Source of the DNA: an uncultured Verrucomicrobia subdivision 3 bacterium
GTDB taxonomy: Bacteria > Verrucomicrobiota > Verrucomicrobiia > Limisphaerales > UBA11358
Direction of reading: 5' to 3'
DNA: 42,914 nucleotides
NCBI GenBank assembly: GCA_903875465.1
Contig: CAIQWB010000031.1
Coordinates: forward strand, 1-42,914
Shown piece by piece: positions 17,085 through 25,714 of this stretch. Below the pieces are notes generated by a model that had not been told where the DNA came from, ran no database searches, and worked only from the letters and a program-made list of their open reading frames with translations. A program made the position numbers and the translations under genes. The stretch's first letter is position 1, and each line of letters starts with the position of its first letter.

Positions 17085-18071
17085 TTAGCCGAGGCAGCCC
17101 TTCAACACATAGCCCGCATACTGCGCCACGATCTTTTCCTGGACGTACTGGTCGCCCCGGTGGATGTCCGCGCTGACCGTTTCATCGCGGTAGGTGAAGA
17201 TGCTCATCAGATCCGGACCACCGCCCGTGGCCGTCATGGCCGGGCCGGTGCCGCCTGTGTTGATGCTCACCTCACTGTTAAACGCCGTCCATTTGAACGT
17301 GCGGCCGAAGGTGGGCACTTCGAGGTCCTGGGCCGTGTTCACGGCGCCGAGCCAGGCAATGTTACCCCAGATATCCGCGGCGGTGAAGACCTGGCCTTCA
17401 TTGTTGGTCGCTTGGATGTTGTAGGCCACCACGACTTTGCGAATGCCAAAGTACGCGGCGAGCTTCTCTTCATTCAACACGCCAGCCGCGGTGAATTTGA
17501 ACAGGTCCACCAGCTTGGGATGATACTGGAGGGTGAGGAACGTGGGCTCGCTGATCACCAGCACCAGGGAGAGACCACGCATGCCGGATTGCTGGCGGAT
17601 CACTTCCTTCGCGGCATCCACATCACCCTTGGGATTGCTGGAGGCATCATTCCAGGGAATGCCGATGGTGGCGTTTTGTGTGGCGGCCGTGGCCAGCGTG
17701 TAGGCTCGCAGCTCGCGATTAATCCGCTGCGTGTCCACGATCCGGTTGACTTTCAATTTGTCCAGGTCGAAGTACGTGGCGTATTTCTTGCGCTCCTCAT
17801 CCGGGGCCGGGGCCTCAATGCGGTAGTTTTCGCAGTTATAGTTGTCGTTGCTCACCGGGGTCTGGAGGCGCGTGGCCGGCGTGCCGGGGGCGCGGGGTGT
17901 GAGCAGTGGCACGTTGACATTGGCGTTCTGGCCAAAGACGTAGTACGCGCCGGCTTGCAGCGGGGCGGCGAACTCGGGGAAGATTTCGTCGGCGACGAAA
18001 CCTTTGGGATCGCTCATGAACTGGTTGCAGATCGTCGTGAGGATCGGATTAAGTGTTGCGGTCGTTTCCAT
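17085..18071 (-). CDS. Major capsid protein
   Basis: A 328-residue protein of the size and layout of HK97-fold major capsid proteins of Mu-like phages. Visible features are an N-terminal helix (TTICNQFMSDPKGFVADEIFP), an E-loop-like region (about 60-100), EERKKYATYFDLDKLKVNRIVDTQRINREL, a P-domain phrase LSLVLVISEPTFLTLQYHPKLVDLFKF and a C-terminal RDETVSADIHRGDQYVQEKIVAQYAGYVLKG. That last phrase, on dimension and rearrangement, is common in phage capsid proteins near their end. It follows the protease/scaffold and DUF2190 cement genes, the standard Mu-like order. A small palindrome (TAAGCGC A GCGCTTA, 17073-17087) overlaps the stop. Confidence 0.85.
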   Translation of the reverse strand: METTATLNPILTTICNQFMSDPKGFVADEIFPEFAAPLQAGAYYVFGQNANVNVPLLTPRAPGTPATRLQTPVSNDNYNCENYRIEAPAPDEERKKYATYFDLDKLKVNRIVDTQRINRELRAYTLATAATQNATIGIPWNDASSNPKGDVDAAKEVIRQQSGMRGLSLVLVISEPTFLTLQYHPKLVDLFKFTAAGVLNEEKLAAYFGIRKVVVAYNIQATNNEGQVFTAADIWGNIAWLGAVNTAQDLEVPTFGRTFKWTAFNSEVSINTGGTGPAMTATGGGPDLMSIFTYRDETVSADIHRGDQYVQEKIVAQYAGYVLKGCLG

Positions 18072-18109
18072 ATTTCAAAAATTGAGTCGGTCGATTAAGG
18101 GTTCAGAGG

Positions 18110-18487
18110 TTAAGGCATCACGACATCAGTCTGGATGTAGCTCACAATGTCGTTTTGCGCCGCCACGTAGGGATAAATGGCAATGCCCACGCACTTGTCG
18201 CCCGAATTGGCCGCGACCAGGCCGGCGCTGGAGATTTTGACGTAGGCCGGCGCGTTGATGGCGCTGGCCGCGATGCACTTCCGGATCGGCCCGCGCAAGA
18301 TCACCTTGAAGGCTTGCGAGCCCTCCAGGCGTTCATAGGCGGTGCCAATGAAAATGCCGGCGTTGTACGCCTGGATGTTGAGCGTGCCGGCGACGAGTTC
18401 CACCGGCGTGTTTTCGAGGCCCACCAGGGCGTCCTTCACATTCTGCTTGAAGCTGAAGTGGGATTGGTCCGTAAATAAACTAAGCAT
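18110..18487 (-). CDS. Capsid cement/decoration protein (DUF2190-like)
   Basis: A 125-residue protein of all-beta appearance: NTPVELVAGTLNIQAYNAGIFIGTAYERLEG, then AFKVILRGPIRKC, AYVKISSAGLVAANSGDKCVGIAIY. The pattern of an early 'biosurface' Gly-rich strand followed by a repeated strand with 'G.A......G..v.V.' matches DUF2190-type capsid cement proteins, which stabilise the expanded shell. It lies between the protease/scaffold and the major capsid gene, where this family usually occurs. Confidence 0.7.
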   Translation of the reverse strand: MLSLFTDQSHFSFKQNVKDALVGLENTPVELVAGTLNIQAYNAGIFIGTAYERLEGSQAFKVILRGPIRKCIAASAINAPAYVKISSAGLVAANSGDKCVGIAIYPYVAAQNDIVSYIQTDVVMP

Positions 18488-18520
18488 AAGTTATACGATG
18501 ATTTGGGCGATGGCGGTTGG

Positions 18521-19984
18521 TTAGTTGAGCTTCATGCTCGTGAGCCGGCCGGCAGCGGTGCCGGTGATGATGTCCGAGCGGAAGGCTTGGTAAGCTTCCT
18601 GGCCTTCCGGCGTGCGGAGCACGGCTTCCAAGGCCGCGGCGTCCGATTTGAACCGGTCCGGGTTTTTGGTCCGGGCTTCCTTGGCGCTGGCCAGGATGCG
18701 ATCTTCCGGATCCACCGCGTTGAGCGCGGCGGCAGTGCCACCATTCGCCGGACTGGCGATGATCCGCCGGGCCGGGGCTTTGCCGGGGAGCGCGGCGAGC
18801 AGCGCCTCAGCGGTGGAGGCACTGGCGACCATCTGGTCAGTCCAGAAATCCACGGCGAGCTTGCCGTCCGGGAGTTTCTGCTCCGGAGCGATCGCCCCGC
18901 GGGTCACATGCACCATCACGGCGCTGCGGGCACTGGCGCGGGCGGTTTCCTCGCCGGCTTTTTTGAGGGACGTGATCTCCGTCTTGAGGGCATCAGTAAC
19001 GGGGTTGAGGGCTTTGACGGCAGCCTCAGCAGCCTTGGCGGAAATTACGCCAATTTCTTCAGGTGTCATAGTTTCGGTCGTTTGGTTTTGTTTTGCTGCC
19101 GCCTCACTACTCTGGTTCGGGGCGGTTAAAGTGGTGGTGGCGATCTCCCCGGCCTTCTTTTTATGGAAGTCCGCGAGCTTCGTATGGATTTTCGCCTCGT
19201 CGGTCTGGCCGGCCGCTTTGTGCGCGGTCGCGGCCTTGGTGTGCGCCTGGAAAGCCTCGCTGTGCGCGTTGAAGGCATTGCCCTCTTCCGCCACGGCCGC
19301 CTTGCTGCTGGCCTTGTGCGCGGCCTGGCCCAGGGCATCGGCGGCGCCGCCGTCCTCGTCGGTGCATTCACAGGGCGCTTTGCCACAGTCCGGACACGCG
19401 GCATCGGCCGCCAGTCCCAAGGCCCAGTTCTGTTTGCCGGCATCGCCAGCACTCAGGATTGGCGCGATGTCTTTGAACGCCGCCCGATTCACCAGGCCGC
19501 CCTGGTTCACCGGCAGGCCGAGCGGTTCGCCCGTCCGCTTGCTGAAAATCCACTGGGGCGAAAATCTCGAGTAATCGCCATTGGCCAGGGCGGATTTGCC
19601 GGAGCCCGTCAGCCGGGTTTCGCAACGCACGCCGCCCTTCACCTGGTCATCACCGCCCCAGTAGTAGCGGATCGGCCGGGAGCTGGCTGAATTATCATCG
19701 TGATTGAAGTCCGTGAACGGCTGGTCGCCCTGGCCGGCCCGTGCCTGGGCGAGCAAGGTTTCATGCGCCCGCTGGAACACCTCCGCGTATTTGGCTGTGA
19801 CGGTGATCTCCATTTCCTTCGCGGCTTTGCCTTCGGCATCGGTGACAAAGGGCGTGATCTTGCGCGTGCCCGGCGGCATGAATTGCCAGTCCATCACATC
19901 CGGCAATTCGCCCGTGGGCAGGATGAGGCTGATCGGCGCGGCCAGGCTGGCCGAGGCAATGGCGGAAAGTTTCAGGGGTTTCAT
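18521..19984 (-). CDS. Phage head maturation protease fused to scaffold (Mu gpI-like)
   Basis: A 487-residue protein. The N-terminal 170 residues match Mu gpI-type prohead proteases: YAEVFQRAHETLLAQARAG, then TDFNHDD (His 95) and GDYSRFSPQWIF (Ser 142), the likely catalytic His and Ser, and NRAAFKDIAPIL. A Cys cluster (residues 197, 200, 205, 207; CPDCGKAPCEC) may bind zinc. A His/Ala/Lys-rich helical repeat follows (about 225-290), then a coiled-coil C-terminus (from about 315) that probably acts as the scaffold core. In Mu the scaffold (Z) is nested in the same gene; an internal start near residue 304 (MTPEEIGVISAKAAEAAVKA) could make a separate scaffold here too. The product should self-cleave during maturation. 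Confidence 0.85.
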   Translation of the reverse strand: MKPLKLSAIASASLAAPISLILPTGELPDVMDWQFMPPGTRKITPFVTDAEGKAAKEMEITVTAKYAEVFQRAHETLLAQARAGQGDQPFTDFNHDDNSASSRPIRYYWGGDDQVKGGVRCETRLTGSGKSALANGDYSRFSPQWIFSKRTGEPLGLPVNQGGLVNRAAFKDIAPILSAGDAGKQNWALGLAADAACPDCGKAPCECTDEDGGAADALGQAAHKASSKAAVAEEGNAFNAHSEAFQAHTKAATAHKAAGQTDEAKIHTKLADFHKKKAGEIATTTLTAPNQSSEAAAKQNQTTETMTPEEIGVISAKAAEAAVKALNPVTDALKTEITSLKKAGEETARASARSAVMVHVTRGAIAPEQKLPDGKLAVDFWTDQMVASASTAEALLAALPGKAPARRIIASPANGGTAAALNAVDPEDRILASAKEARTKNPDRFKSDAAALEAVLRTPEGQEAYQAFRSDIITGTAAGRLTSMKLN

Positions 19985-19987
19985 AGT

Positions 19988-20611
19988 TTAAACGATATTG
20001 GAATTGTTGGTGCCGCCGGCGCGCTGGATCTCCGTGTCGAGCACGGCCTGGGAACGTTCGAGGATGGCGGCTTCCAAGAAGCTTTGCGCCGGCAACGCCG
20101 TGGGATCCGCCTGCTGGGTCACCGACGGCGTGAGCACATATTCAATGGTGAGGCCGCCACCTTCCGCCACGGCGAGCAGCGCGTTGGCAAACGCGCCGTG
20201 TCCGGAGCGAATCAAAACCAGCTTGAGGCCCGTCTCCGCCTCGAAGGTTTGAGCGGTGCGGCCGTAAGCGCGTTCCTCCACCGGAATGGTCAGCGCACTG
20301 GCGAGCTTGGCGCGAATAGTGCCGCCGAAGAGCCGTTGCGCAAACCGCGGGTCATTAATACTGACACTGACCGTGTTGCGGCCTTCCAGCTCCGGATTCT
20401 GCACCGACCGGGCGACGGCATTCCAAAAGTGCGAGCGGCGATCACTGAGCCGGTTCGCGCCCGTTCGATCCTTGGCGCGAAAATGCCGCTTGAGTTGCCG
20501 GTTCACCTCGCGGCCGGCCGCCCGCAACATCCCCTTGGGATTCTTGGTGGCATTGATCTTCGCCTGGAAGCCCGTGACAAACTCACTCCGGTTATACGTG
20601 ATGGCGATCAT
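19988..20611 (-). CDS. Virion morphogenesis protein (Mu gpG-like)
   Basis: A 207-residue protein between portal and protease genes. The phrases NPKGMLRAAGREVNRQLKRHFRAKD, HFWNAVARSVQNPEL and DPRFAQRLFGGTIRAK match the 'phage virion morphogenesis' family that includes Mu gpG, a tail completion or head-tail joining factor. The C-terminal part is less conserved. It overlaps the portal gene by four bases. In Mu, gpF (gp30) precedes gpG; here no F gene lies between portal and G, which fits with the displaced MuF-like gene at 40762. Confidence 0.75.
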   Translation of the reverse strand: MIAITYNRSEFVTGFQAKINATKNPKGMLRAAGREVNRQLKRHFRAKDRTGANRLSDRRSHFWNAVARSVQNPELEGRNTVSVSINDPRFAQRLFGGTIRAKLASALTIPVEERAYGRTAQTFEAETGLKLVLIRSGHGAFANALLAVAEGGGLTIEYVLTPSVTQQADPTALPAQSFLEAAILERSQAVLDTEIQRAGGTNNSNIV

Positions 20612-22425
20612 CGGTTCCCCCCATTGGCCCGCCTGGCTAAGGCACCCTGCACCGCGCCATTCACGACGCCCGTGGCCATGGCATTTTCCATCGCACTGGC
20701 CAGCTCGTTGTGATCCATGCGGTCAAAGAGTCCGGGCAGCTCGCGGCGAAATTGTTCCAGCGCCGCGATGAAATCAGCATCCGTGACGTTTTTAGCCTGG
20801 GCCAGGGCAATGAGCCGGTGACACGGCGCTTTTAATCCACCCAGCCATTTCGCCTGCACCCCGGTCAAACTTTCGAGAACATGATCGACCACGCGGCTGC
20901 TGGCATCTGCGGCGGATGCCACGGCATGGCCGCTGCACCCGCACGGCAGCCGGAGCGCATTGCGACCTGCGGCCGTCGCTTCCGGATCGGCCTCCTCGCC
21001 CTGCGCCGGTTTGCCGGGGGCAACGCCAATGAACGAGTCCGCGTCATCATCCGGCTGCGAGAGTTCGTTGTCTTCGTAGAGCTGCTGCTTGGCGATCTTC
21101 AGGCCGGGGATCTGCAACAGTATCTGGTACCGCTCGGCCTGCTCCACGAGATTCTTATTTGCCTTGGTGATGATGACGAATTGCGGGCATTCCGAGTCAT
21201 CCCCAAAATTAAGCCGGCACAGCGAACGCACCAACTGCTCACTAATCACCCGCGCCGCCTCATTGCCGGCCGCCTGGATATATTCGCTCTTGGTGTCCTG
21301 GTGCACCTGGCCCTGGGCCCGGCTGCCGCCCGCATGCGGCGTGCTGCTGGTGAGCGTCTGGCCCAGGATCGCCAGATCATAAATCATGTCCGCCATGTCC
21401 AGGAGCATCCGCTGCGGATTGTCGGTGCCGCTCTTCATGGCTTCCTTCAGCTCCAACTGGGTGCCGGCCGGGAACGCCGCCCAACCGCTGCTACCCATAT
21501 TTTGAAGCATCTGCTGGATGAGCGTAATGGTCTCGCCGGTGGCCGTGGCGGGATCGTAAGTCACCCAGCGTATGGGCATGCCGAAGATCTGGGCAAAGTT
21601 CAGAAACCATTCCCAGGTGAAATTGCTCATCGCCCACCAGAGCCCGAGCACCCGGAGCAAACTGGCATTCACTGGCGGTCCGGACTTCTGCTGGAAGATG
21701 GACACCATGAAATTATCCTCCGGCATCGGCACCCAGAGTGACTCCGCTTGGAAATCCGGATTACCCAACGCCACTTCCCTGGCATTCAGCATGAGCTGCT
21801 CATCATAGCCGGTCCCTGGGGGATAACCGTAATAGCGCGGATGCACCCACTGCGTGGCCCGTGGCGTCCAGAGCAAACTGGATTGGGCACCAATCCGCAC
21901 CATGCGTTGCTCCAAAATAGTTTGCTGCACACTAATCCCCTTGCCGCGGGCATCCAGCACGTCATAGATCGTGCCGTCCAGGTCCCGCTCATTTCGCTTC
22001 GGATCCGGCCGCATGGTCCGCAGCAGCTTGTCGCACACTTTAGCCCGGTAGACAGCCTCAGTTGTCGGTTTCTCATCCTTGTCCGCAAACGGCAGCATCA
22101 TCCGGTTGAGCCCCAGGACACCGCGCTTCAGCTCATTCAGGTTTTTATTGATCCGGGGCGACGTCTGCTCCATCAGGTCAAACATCATCCACTGGCTGAC
22201 CAGGTTGCCGGACATCGCGGACCGGCAAATGTTCTCCACATTCCGCGGGGTATAATAATCCAGCGTGGTGGACGTCCAGCGGTCGCGAGCGGAGGGCCGA
22301 ATGTATTGGGCCAGCGGTTTGGCAGTTTTGGCGGCTTCAACTGGGGCCGCGGTTCCTAACCGCTCGGCGTCCGCCAGGCTGATGCCGGCCGGGGCCGTCT
22401 TGCGCCATTCGGGGATCGTGGTCAT
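20608..22425 (-). CDS. Portal protein (DUF935 / Mu gp29-like)
   Basis: A 605-residue protein of the DUF935 portal family. It contains the N-terminal phrase RWTSTTLDYYTPRNVENICRS, NELKRGVLGLNRM, the helical stem portion, and the conserved stretch FNFAQIFGMPIRWVTYD-like 'FLNFAQIFGMPIRW', followed by MLQNMGSSGWAAFPAG and LGQTLTSS. It forms the dodecameric ring for DNA packaging. Start ATG 22425 has a good Shine-Dalgarno (GGGAGG, seven bases upstream), which is rare in this window. It overlaps the small upstream gene by four bases. The C-terminal tail from about 500 (LPCGCSGHA, helical) could contact a MuF protein. Confidence 0.88.
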   Translation of the reverse strand: MTTIPEWRKTAPAGISLADAERLGTAAPVEAAKTAKPLAQYIRPSARDRWTSTTLDYYTPRNVENICRSAMSGNLVSQWMMFDLMEQTSPRINKNLNELKRGVLGLNRMMLPFADKDEKPTTEAVYRAKVCDKLLRTMRPDPKRNERDLDGTIYDVLDARGKGISVQQTILEQRMVRIGAQSSLLWTPRATQWVHPRYYGYPPGTGYDEQLMLNAREVALGNPDFQAESLWVPMPEDNFMVSIFQQKSGPPVNASLLRVLGLWWAMSNFTWEWFLNFAQIFGMPIRWVTYDPATATGETITLIQQMLQNMGSSGWAAFPAGTQLELKEAMKSGTDNPQRMLLDMADMIYDLAILGQTLTSSTPHAGGSRAQGQVHQDTKSEYIQAAGNEAARVISEQLVRSLCRLNFGDDSECPQFVIITKANKNLVEQAERYQILLQIPGLKIAKQQLYEDNELSQPDDDADSFIGVAPGKPAQGEEADPEATAAGRNALRLPCGCSGHAVASAADASSRVVDHVLESLTGVQAKWLGGLKAPCHRLIALAQAKNVTDADFIAALEQFRRELPGLFDRMDHNELASAMENAMATGVVNGAVQGALARRANGGNR

Positions 22426-22589
22426 GCGACACCTCCCAAAACCGATTTCAGAACTTCCAGACCATCGGCACCCGCGGCCAGCGGAGCGCATTGCAGCCTA
22501 TTGCAGCCCGGTTTGCCCCCCTTGCCGTGTGTCCGGAAGGTAAGGCCATTCCCTGCGCTTAAATCGCCTCGATAAGAAAAAAGGGTCAT
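22422..22589 (-). CDS. Small gene coupled between terminase and portal (55 residues)
   Basis: A 55-residue protein with ATGA overlaps on both sides, the terminase stop at 22586 and the portal start at 22425. The translation is MTLFSYRGDLSAGNGLTFR, then a Lys/Gly-rich stretch and CNRLQCAPLAAGADGLEVLKSVLGGVA. Double overlap argues for real translation, at least as a coupling device. No family was recognised, and small size leaves room for doubt. Confidence 0.55.
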   Translation of the reverse strand: MTLFSYRGDLSAGNGLTFRTHGKGGKPGCNRLQCAPLAAGADGLEVLKSVLGGVA

Positions 22590-24184
22590 GCGAGCCTCCG
22601 CGGGATGAAAACCGGCGCGGTGGCGGAGTTCGCCCCCATGCTGATTTGCTTCAGGGTTTCCGCCGAGACCGCCCCGCTGCTGGAGCTGGTGAGCGCGTGC
22701 AAGGCCAGCTTGCAAGCGTCGAATGTGTCGCCGTGCTCGCCGTTGCCGCCCAGCTCGGCCTCGAAGCTGCCGCGATCCCGCTTCACCCGGCGCAAATCAT
22801 CCTTCAGGTACCGCTCGGGCGGCAGCCAGGCGACGTTGCGGTCGATCACATCCACAAACTGATTCCCCAAGAGCGCCTTCTTGGTGATGGGTTCCTGGCC
22901 GGTCAGCTCCACCGTCTCGCTGGCGATCACCAGTTCCACCGGCACCAGGCCGGCCAGCATCGTTTGCACGTCCTTGGAGAAGTACCGTTCGTTGGTGGCG
23001 TCAATGCACAACCGGCGCGCCCGCGGCCCGTGCGACCGGGAGTTCACGGCCGTCACGATCCGCTGAATGTATTTTCGCGCAATCGCCGGCTCCCGCGTTT
23101 TCCAGGCGACCACCAGCCGGAAAATGATTTCGTTCCCCACCTTTTCCACCACCGCGAAGCTGGAGGGATTGCTGGCCTCTTTTTCCGTGGTGGCCAGATC
23201 CAGACCCAGGCCCACCGGATTCGGCCCCAGATGCGCCAGCATGAACGCCAGGGCATCCGCGAGGTCGGACTCCTCGTCGATCATCTTGAAGATGCATTGG
23301 TCCATGCCGCGGGTCTGGGCGCATTGCAACTGGAGCACGCCCACCGCCGAGGTGCCGCCCAGGATGAACTTGATGCCGTAGTTGCGATCCCAGGCATCCT
23401 TGTCCATCGCCCGGCGCCGGTGCTCCGCCGGGGCCAGCGGCTCGCGGGTCTCCAGATCGTAAACCGGCACGCCGCCGGCAAAGGCGTCAAACGCATCCAC
23501 GCGCAACACCCAGAAGCCATACTCACTCCGGTACCAGTTCCCCAGGGGATTCACCGGCAGCGGCGTGCCGACCGGCGGGCAAAGCATCTGATTGCTCAAA
23601 TGCGCATCATCCGGCGACGGCGTGGTGGCGAGCAGCAACCGGTAGGACGGATTGCTCTGCACGATCGGTTCAATCGCTTCCCAGGTCTCCGCCCATTGCT
23701 TGGACCGGCTGATCTCGTCGCAAATCAAATCACCCGTTTCCCCGACCGTGTCCGGCAGCAAGGCCACCACTTTCGTTCGGCTGTAGGAAGTGCGGGTATG
23801 ATAATAGCGAAACTCCAGGCGCTGTTGCTCGAACATCTCCGCGTAGTCATCATCTTTGAGCTTCGCCAGGCTCCGGCCCGTGGTGGTGTCCACCGTGGTC
23901 AGCAGGCCGGCCGCGTCCGTGGCCTCCGCCTGGAGACTGGCGATCGCCTGCCGCATGATCTCCGCCTCCTTGCGCACGATTTCGCGGGAGAGGTTCAGCT
24001 TCACCGAACCAAAGACCACCGTGTGGTCCTTGCGCTTCATCATCTTCTTGAGCGCGATCGCCGAGAGGATGGTCGTCTTGCCAAACTGCCGCCGCGCCAG
24101 GAACGCCACCACGCCGTGACGATCCACGCCCCGCGCAAACTCAATTTGCGCCGGTCGAAACTTGATGACCCCCAAATCGCTCAT
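22586..24184 (-). CDS. Terminase large subunit (Mu gp28-like)
   Basis: A 532-residue packaging motor. The N-terminal ATPase has a Walker-A-like ARRQFGKTT at about 30-38 and a Walker B LICDE with Asp 156/Glu 157. The C-terminal RNase H-like nuclease shows Asp 329 (GLGLDLATT), Asp 395 (LCIDATN) and Asp 487 (GDTFDA), the expected metal-binding set. Start ATG 24184 overlaps the stop of the DUF3486 gene (ATGA); a longer in-frame reading upstream would lie antiparallel to nothing real and shadows that gene. Mu-like enzymes use headful packaging that begins at the left phage end and runs into host DNA. The gene order gp27-gp28-gp29 is retained. Confidence 0.9.
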   Translation of the reverse strand: MSDLGVIKFRPAQIEFARGVDRHGVVAFLARRQFGKTTILSAIALKKMMKRKDHTVVFGSVKLNLSREIVRKEAEIMRQAIASLQAEATDAAGLLTTVDTTTGRSLAKLKDDDYAEMFEQQRLEFRYYHTRTSYSRTKVVALLPDTVGETGDLICDEISRSKQWAETWEAIEPIVQSNPSYRLLLATTPSPDDAHLSNQMLCPPVGTPLPVNPLGNWYRSEYGFWVLRVDAFDAFAGGVPVYDLETREPLAPAEHRRRAMDKDAWDRNYGIKFILGGTSAVGVLQLQCAQTRGMDQCIFKMIDEESDLADALAFMLAHLGPNPVGLGLDLATTEKEASNPSSFAVVEKVGNEIIFRLVVAWKTREPAIARKYIQRIVTAVNSRSHGPRARRLCIDATNERYFSKDVQTMLAGLVPVELVIASETVELTGQEPITKKALLGNQFVDVIDRNVAWLPPERYLKDDLRRVKRDRGSFEAELGGNGEHGDTFDACKLALHALTSSSSGAVSAETLKQISMGANSATAPVFIPRRLA

Positions 24185-24768
24185 TTCCAAAGCTCGCCAA
24201 ATAACCGTTGCCCCAGTTTCTCCGTCTTCTCCTCGTGGCTGGCGTTGCTCGACATAATCGTCTTCGCCTCCTCGTTGCCCCACCAATCCATAAAATGCTT
24301 GATTGCCAGGCGCTGGAACCGTTCCCGGTCCAAATCCAGCTTCGCCTTTTTCAACTCGTAATTGCCCGCCTGGGCATCCTCGTTCTGCTGGATCTGGATC
24401 AACTGCAACCGCTGGGACTCGCTCAAATTCATAAACGACAACTCGAACTTGTGCTGCTTGATCCGGTCCCTGGTCAGCTTGTCGATGTCCGCCGGCAACT
24501 CCGTTTCCGTCTGCGTCGCCGAAGCCTCCGCTTCCTTCAGCGCATAGCGCATCCGCATGTCCAGGCTGTTGAAAAAGCCCGAGAGCGCCTTCACCGAAAT
24601 TTTGATCCCGTGTTCCAGGAGCCACTTCTGCGCCTCCGGATAAGACAGCTTGTCGTTGAAAAACTGACTGCAAAACTCCCGCGTGCAGCCCGCCAATTCC
24701 AACTGCTGCCACAAGGATTGCAGCGGCAACTTGCCACCGACGAAAGATGCTGGGTTGATTGCGCTCAT
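24181..24768 (-). CDS. Small terminase-associated protein (DUF3486 / Mu gp27-like)
   Basis: A 195-residue mostly helical protein. It includes an N-terminal HTH-like part (CTREFCSQFFNDKLSYPEAQKWLLEHGIKISVKALSGFFNSL), a charged linker and a helical C-terminus with ERFQRLAIKHFMDWWGN. The pattern of an N-terminal DNA-binding region that chooses sites, followed by a coiled coil, matches DUF3486 family members, which sit directly before the large terminase in Mu-like phages and act as small terminases. It overlaps the large subunit by four bases. Confidence 0.8.
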   Translation of the reverse strand: MSAINPASFVGGKLPLQSLWQQLELAGCTREFCSQFFNDKLSYPEAQKWLLEHGIKISVKALSGFFNSLDMRMRYALKEAEASATQTETELPADIDKLTRDRIKQHKFELSFMNLSESQRLQLIQIQQNEDAQAGNYELKKAKLDLDRERFQRLAIKHFMDWWGNEEAKTIMSSNASHEEKTEKLGQRLFGELWK

Positions 24769-24771
24769 TCA

Positions 24772-25044
24772 TTAGAGTCCCTGGGATTCGGCCAGTTGGT
24801 CCCGGCCGGTCGCCGTAATGCGCCATGCTTTGTTCTCCGGGCTCAGAGTTTTCGGGGCGAGCGTGGCCAGGCCCTTGTCCACGAGATATTGCAGCTCTGT
24901 CTCCACTTCCTGCTGGAGCAGCCCGCGCCGGCCTTCGCTGACCGCCAGTTGTGTGAGCATGCCCAGGTTCTGGGCCATCGTCGGCGCGTCCCCCAGGAAC
25001 CGCAGCAGGCTGATCCGTAATTGTTCACGCTGAGTGGCGTTCAT
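24772..25044 (-). CDS. Winged-helix small protein (Mu gp26-like position)
   Basis: A 90-residue protein: REQLRISLLRFLGDAPTMAQNLGMLTQLAVSEGRRG, then QEVETELQYLVDKGLATLAPKTLSPENKAWRITATGRDQLAE. The layout of helix-helix-recognition helix followed by a beta wing ending 'WRITATGRDQL' is that of winged-helix DNA-binding proteins and resembles the small protein found between Mu gp25 and gp27 homologues. It may help DNA recognition for packaging. It overlaps the upstream gene by four bases (ATGA). Confidence 0.7.
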   Translation of the reverse strand: MNATQREQLRISLLRFLGDAPTMAQNLGMLTQLAVSEGRRGLLQQEVETELQYLVDKGLATLAPKTLSPENKAWRITATGRDQLAESQGL

Positions 25045-25427
25045 CGAAGTGCTCCCGTGTTGCGCAGCAAGGTGATAATTTCGGACGGCATGGCGCTCAG
25101 CTTGGCATCGAGCTCTCGGCGCACATCTTCGACATGCGCCTCAATCCGCTGGCACCGCGCCTCCCCGCTCGCTTTAATTTCTTCCTTGTCGTCGTCGAGC
25201 TTGTTAAGCAGCCCGTCGCGCCAGTCTTCAATCTGCCGTACCCGGTGGTTAAGCTGCTTGAGATTCTGCGACAGTTCGCCATTCGGCGGCTGTTGCGCCT
25301 TGCCCCGTGCCCGGCCCACCAGTTCCAAGCCCTGGTTCAGCCCAAAGGCGATCGCGGCGATAATCACCACAAACCAGCCAATGGCGGCGTAACTGTTCGG
25401 ATCCGGCAATGCTTCAGCAAAAATCAT
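25041..25427 (-). CDS. Membrane-anchored coiled-coil protein (DUF2730 / Mu gp25-like)
   Basis: A 128-residue protein with one transmembrane segment at about residues 14-31 (AAIGWFVVIIAAIAFGLN), a Pro-rich hinge, and a charged coiled coil at about 50-115. This topology and place upstream of the gp26- and gp27-like genes match DUF2730 (Mu gp25) proteins. A spanin-like role in lysis (inner-membrane component) is possible, as the lysis candidates lie just upstream in the same operon. Confidence 0.7.
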   Translation of the reverse strand: MIFAEALPDPNSYAAIGWFVVIIAAIAFGLNQGLELVGRARGKAQQPPNGELSQNLKQLNHRVRQIEDWRDGLLNKLDDDKEEIKASGEARCQRIEAHVEDVRRELDAKLSAMPSEIITLLRNTGALR

Positions 25428-25429
25428 GA

Positions 25430-25714
25430 TTATTTCCCTTCGTGTCCCACCGCAGTTTCAATGCTTTGAATTTGAGTGCCCTTCGCGCCATGGGCGGGCA
25501 GGCCAGGATTCCAGAAAATCTTCACCGCCATGCAAATTAGGCCCCCATGGCTAATGGCAAACTCCGCCGCGGCAAACAGCCAGGCATTCAGCTTCCCCAG
25601 CTCGCGGGCGACCAGCGCCGCGCCAAAGGCGATCGCCGGCCAGTTCACCTGAACCTGGGCCTTCACGGCCGTCACCAGTTCCCCGGCCTGCGCAATTTGA
25701 TTCGTGTCGATCAC
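25430..25714 (-). CDS. Holin candidate
   Basis: A 94-residue protein with two hydrophobic stretches, about residues 24-36 (NWPAIAFGAALVA) and 43-68 (NAWLFAAAEFAISHGGLICMAVKIFW), and a polar C-terminal tail. The start is GTG at 25714, overlapping the lipase stop (GTGA). Size, two membrane segments and position beside a lipase and a gp25-like coiled-coil protein suggest a holin or other lysis membrane protein. No holin family signature was recognised, so this is inference. Confidence 0.55.
   Translation of the reverse strand: MIDTNQIAQAGELVTAVKAQVQVNWPAIAFGAALVARELGKLNAWLFAAAEFAISHGGLICMAVKIFWNPGLPAHGAKGTQIQSIETAVGHEGK

Noticed and set aside
24185-24826. N-terminal extension of the large terminase frame
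   Set aside because: It overlaps the DUF3486-like gene in another frame and is Gly/Gln/Pro-rich; the ATGA junction at 24184 gives a normal terminase N-terminus.
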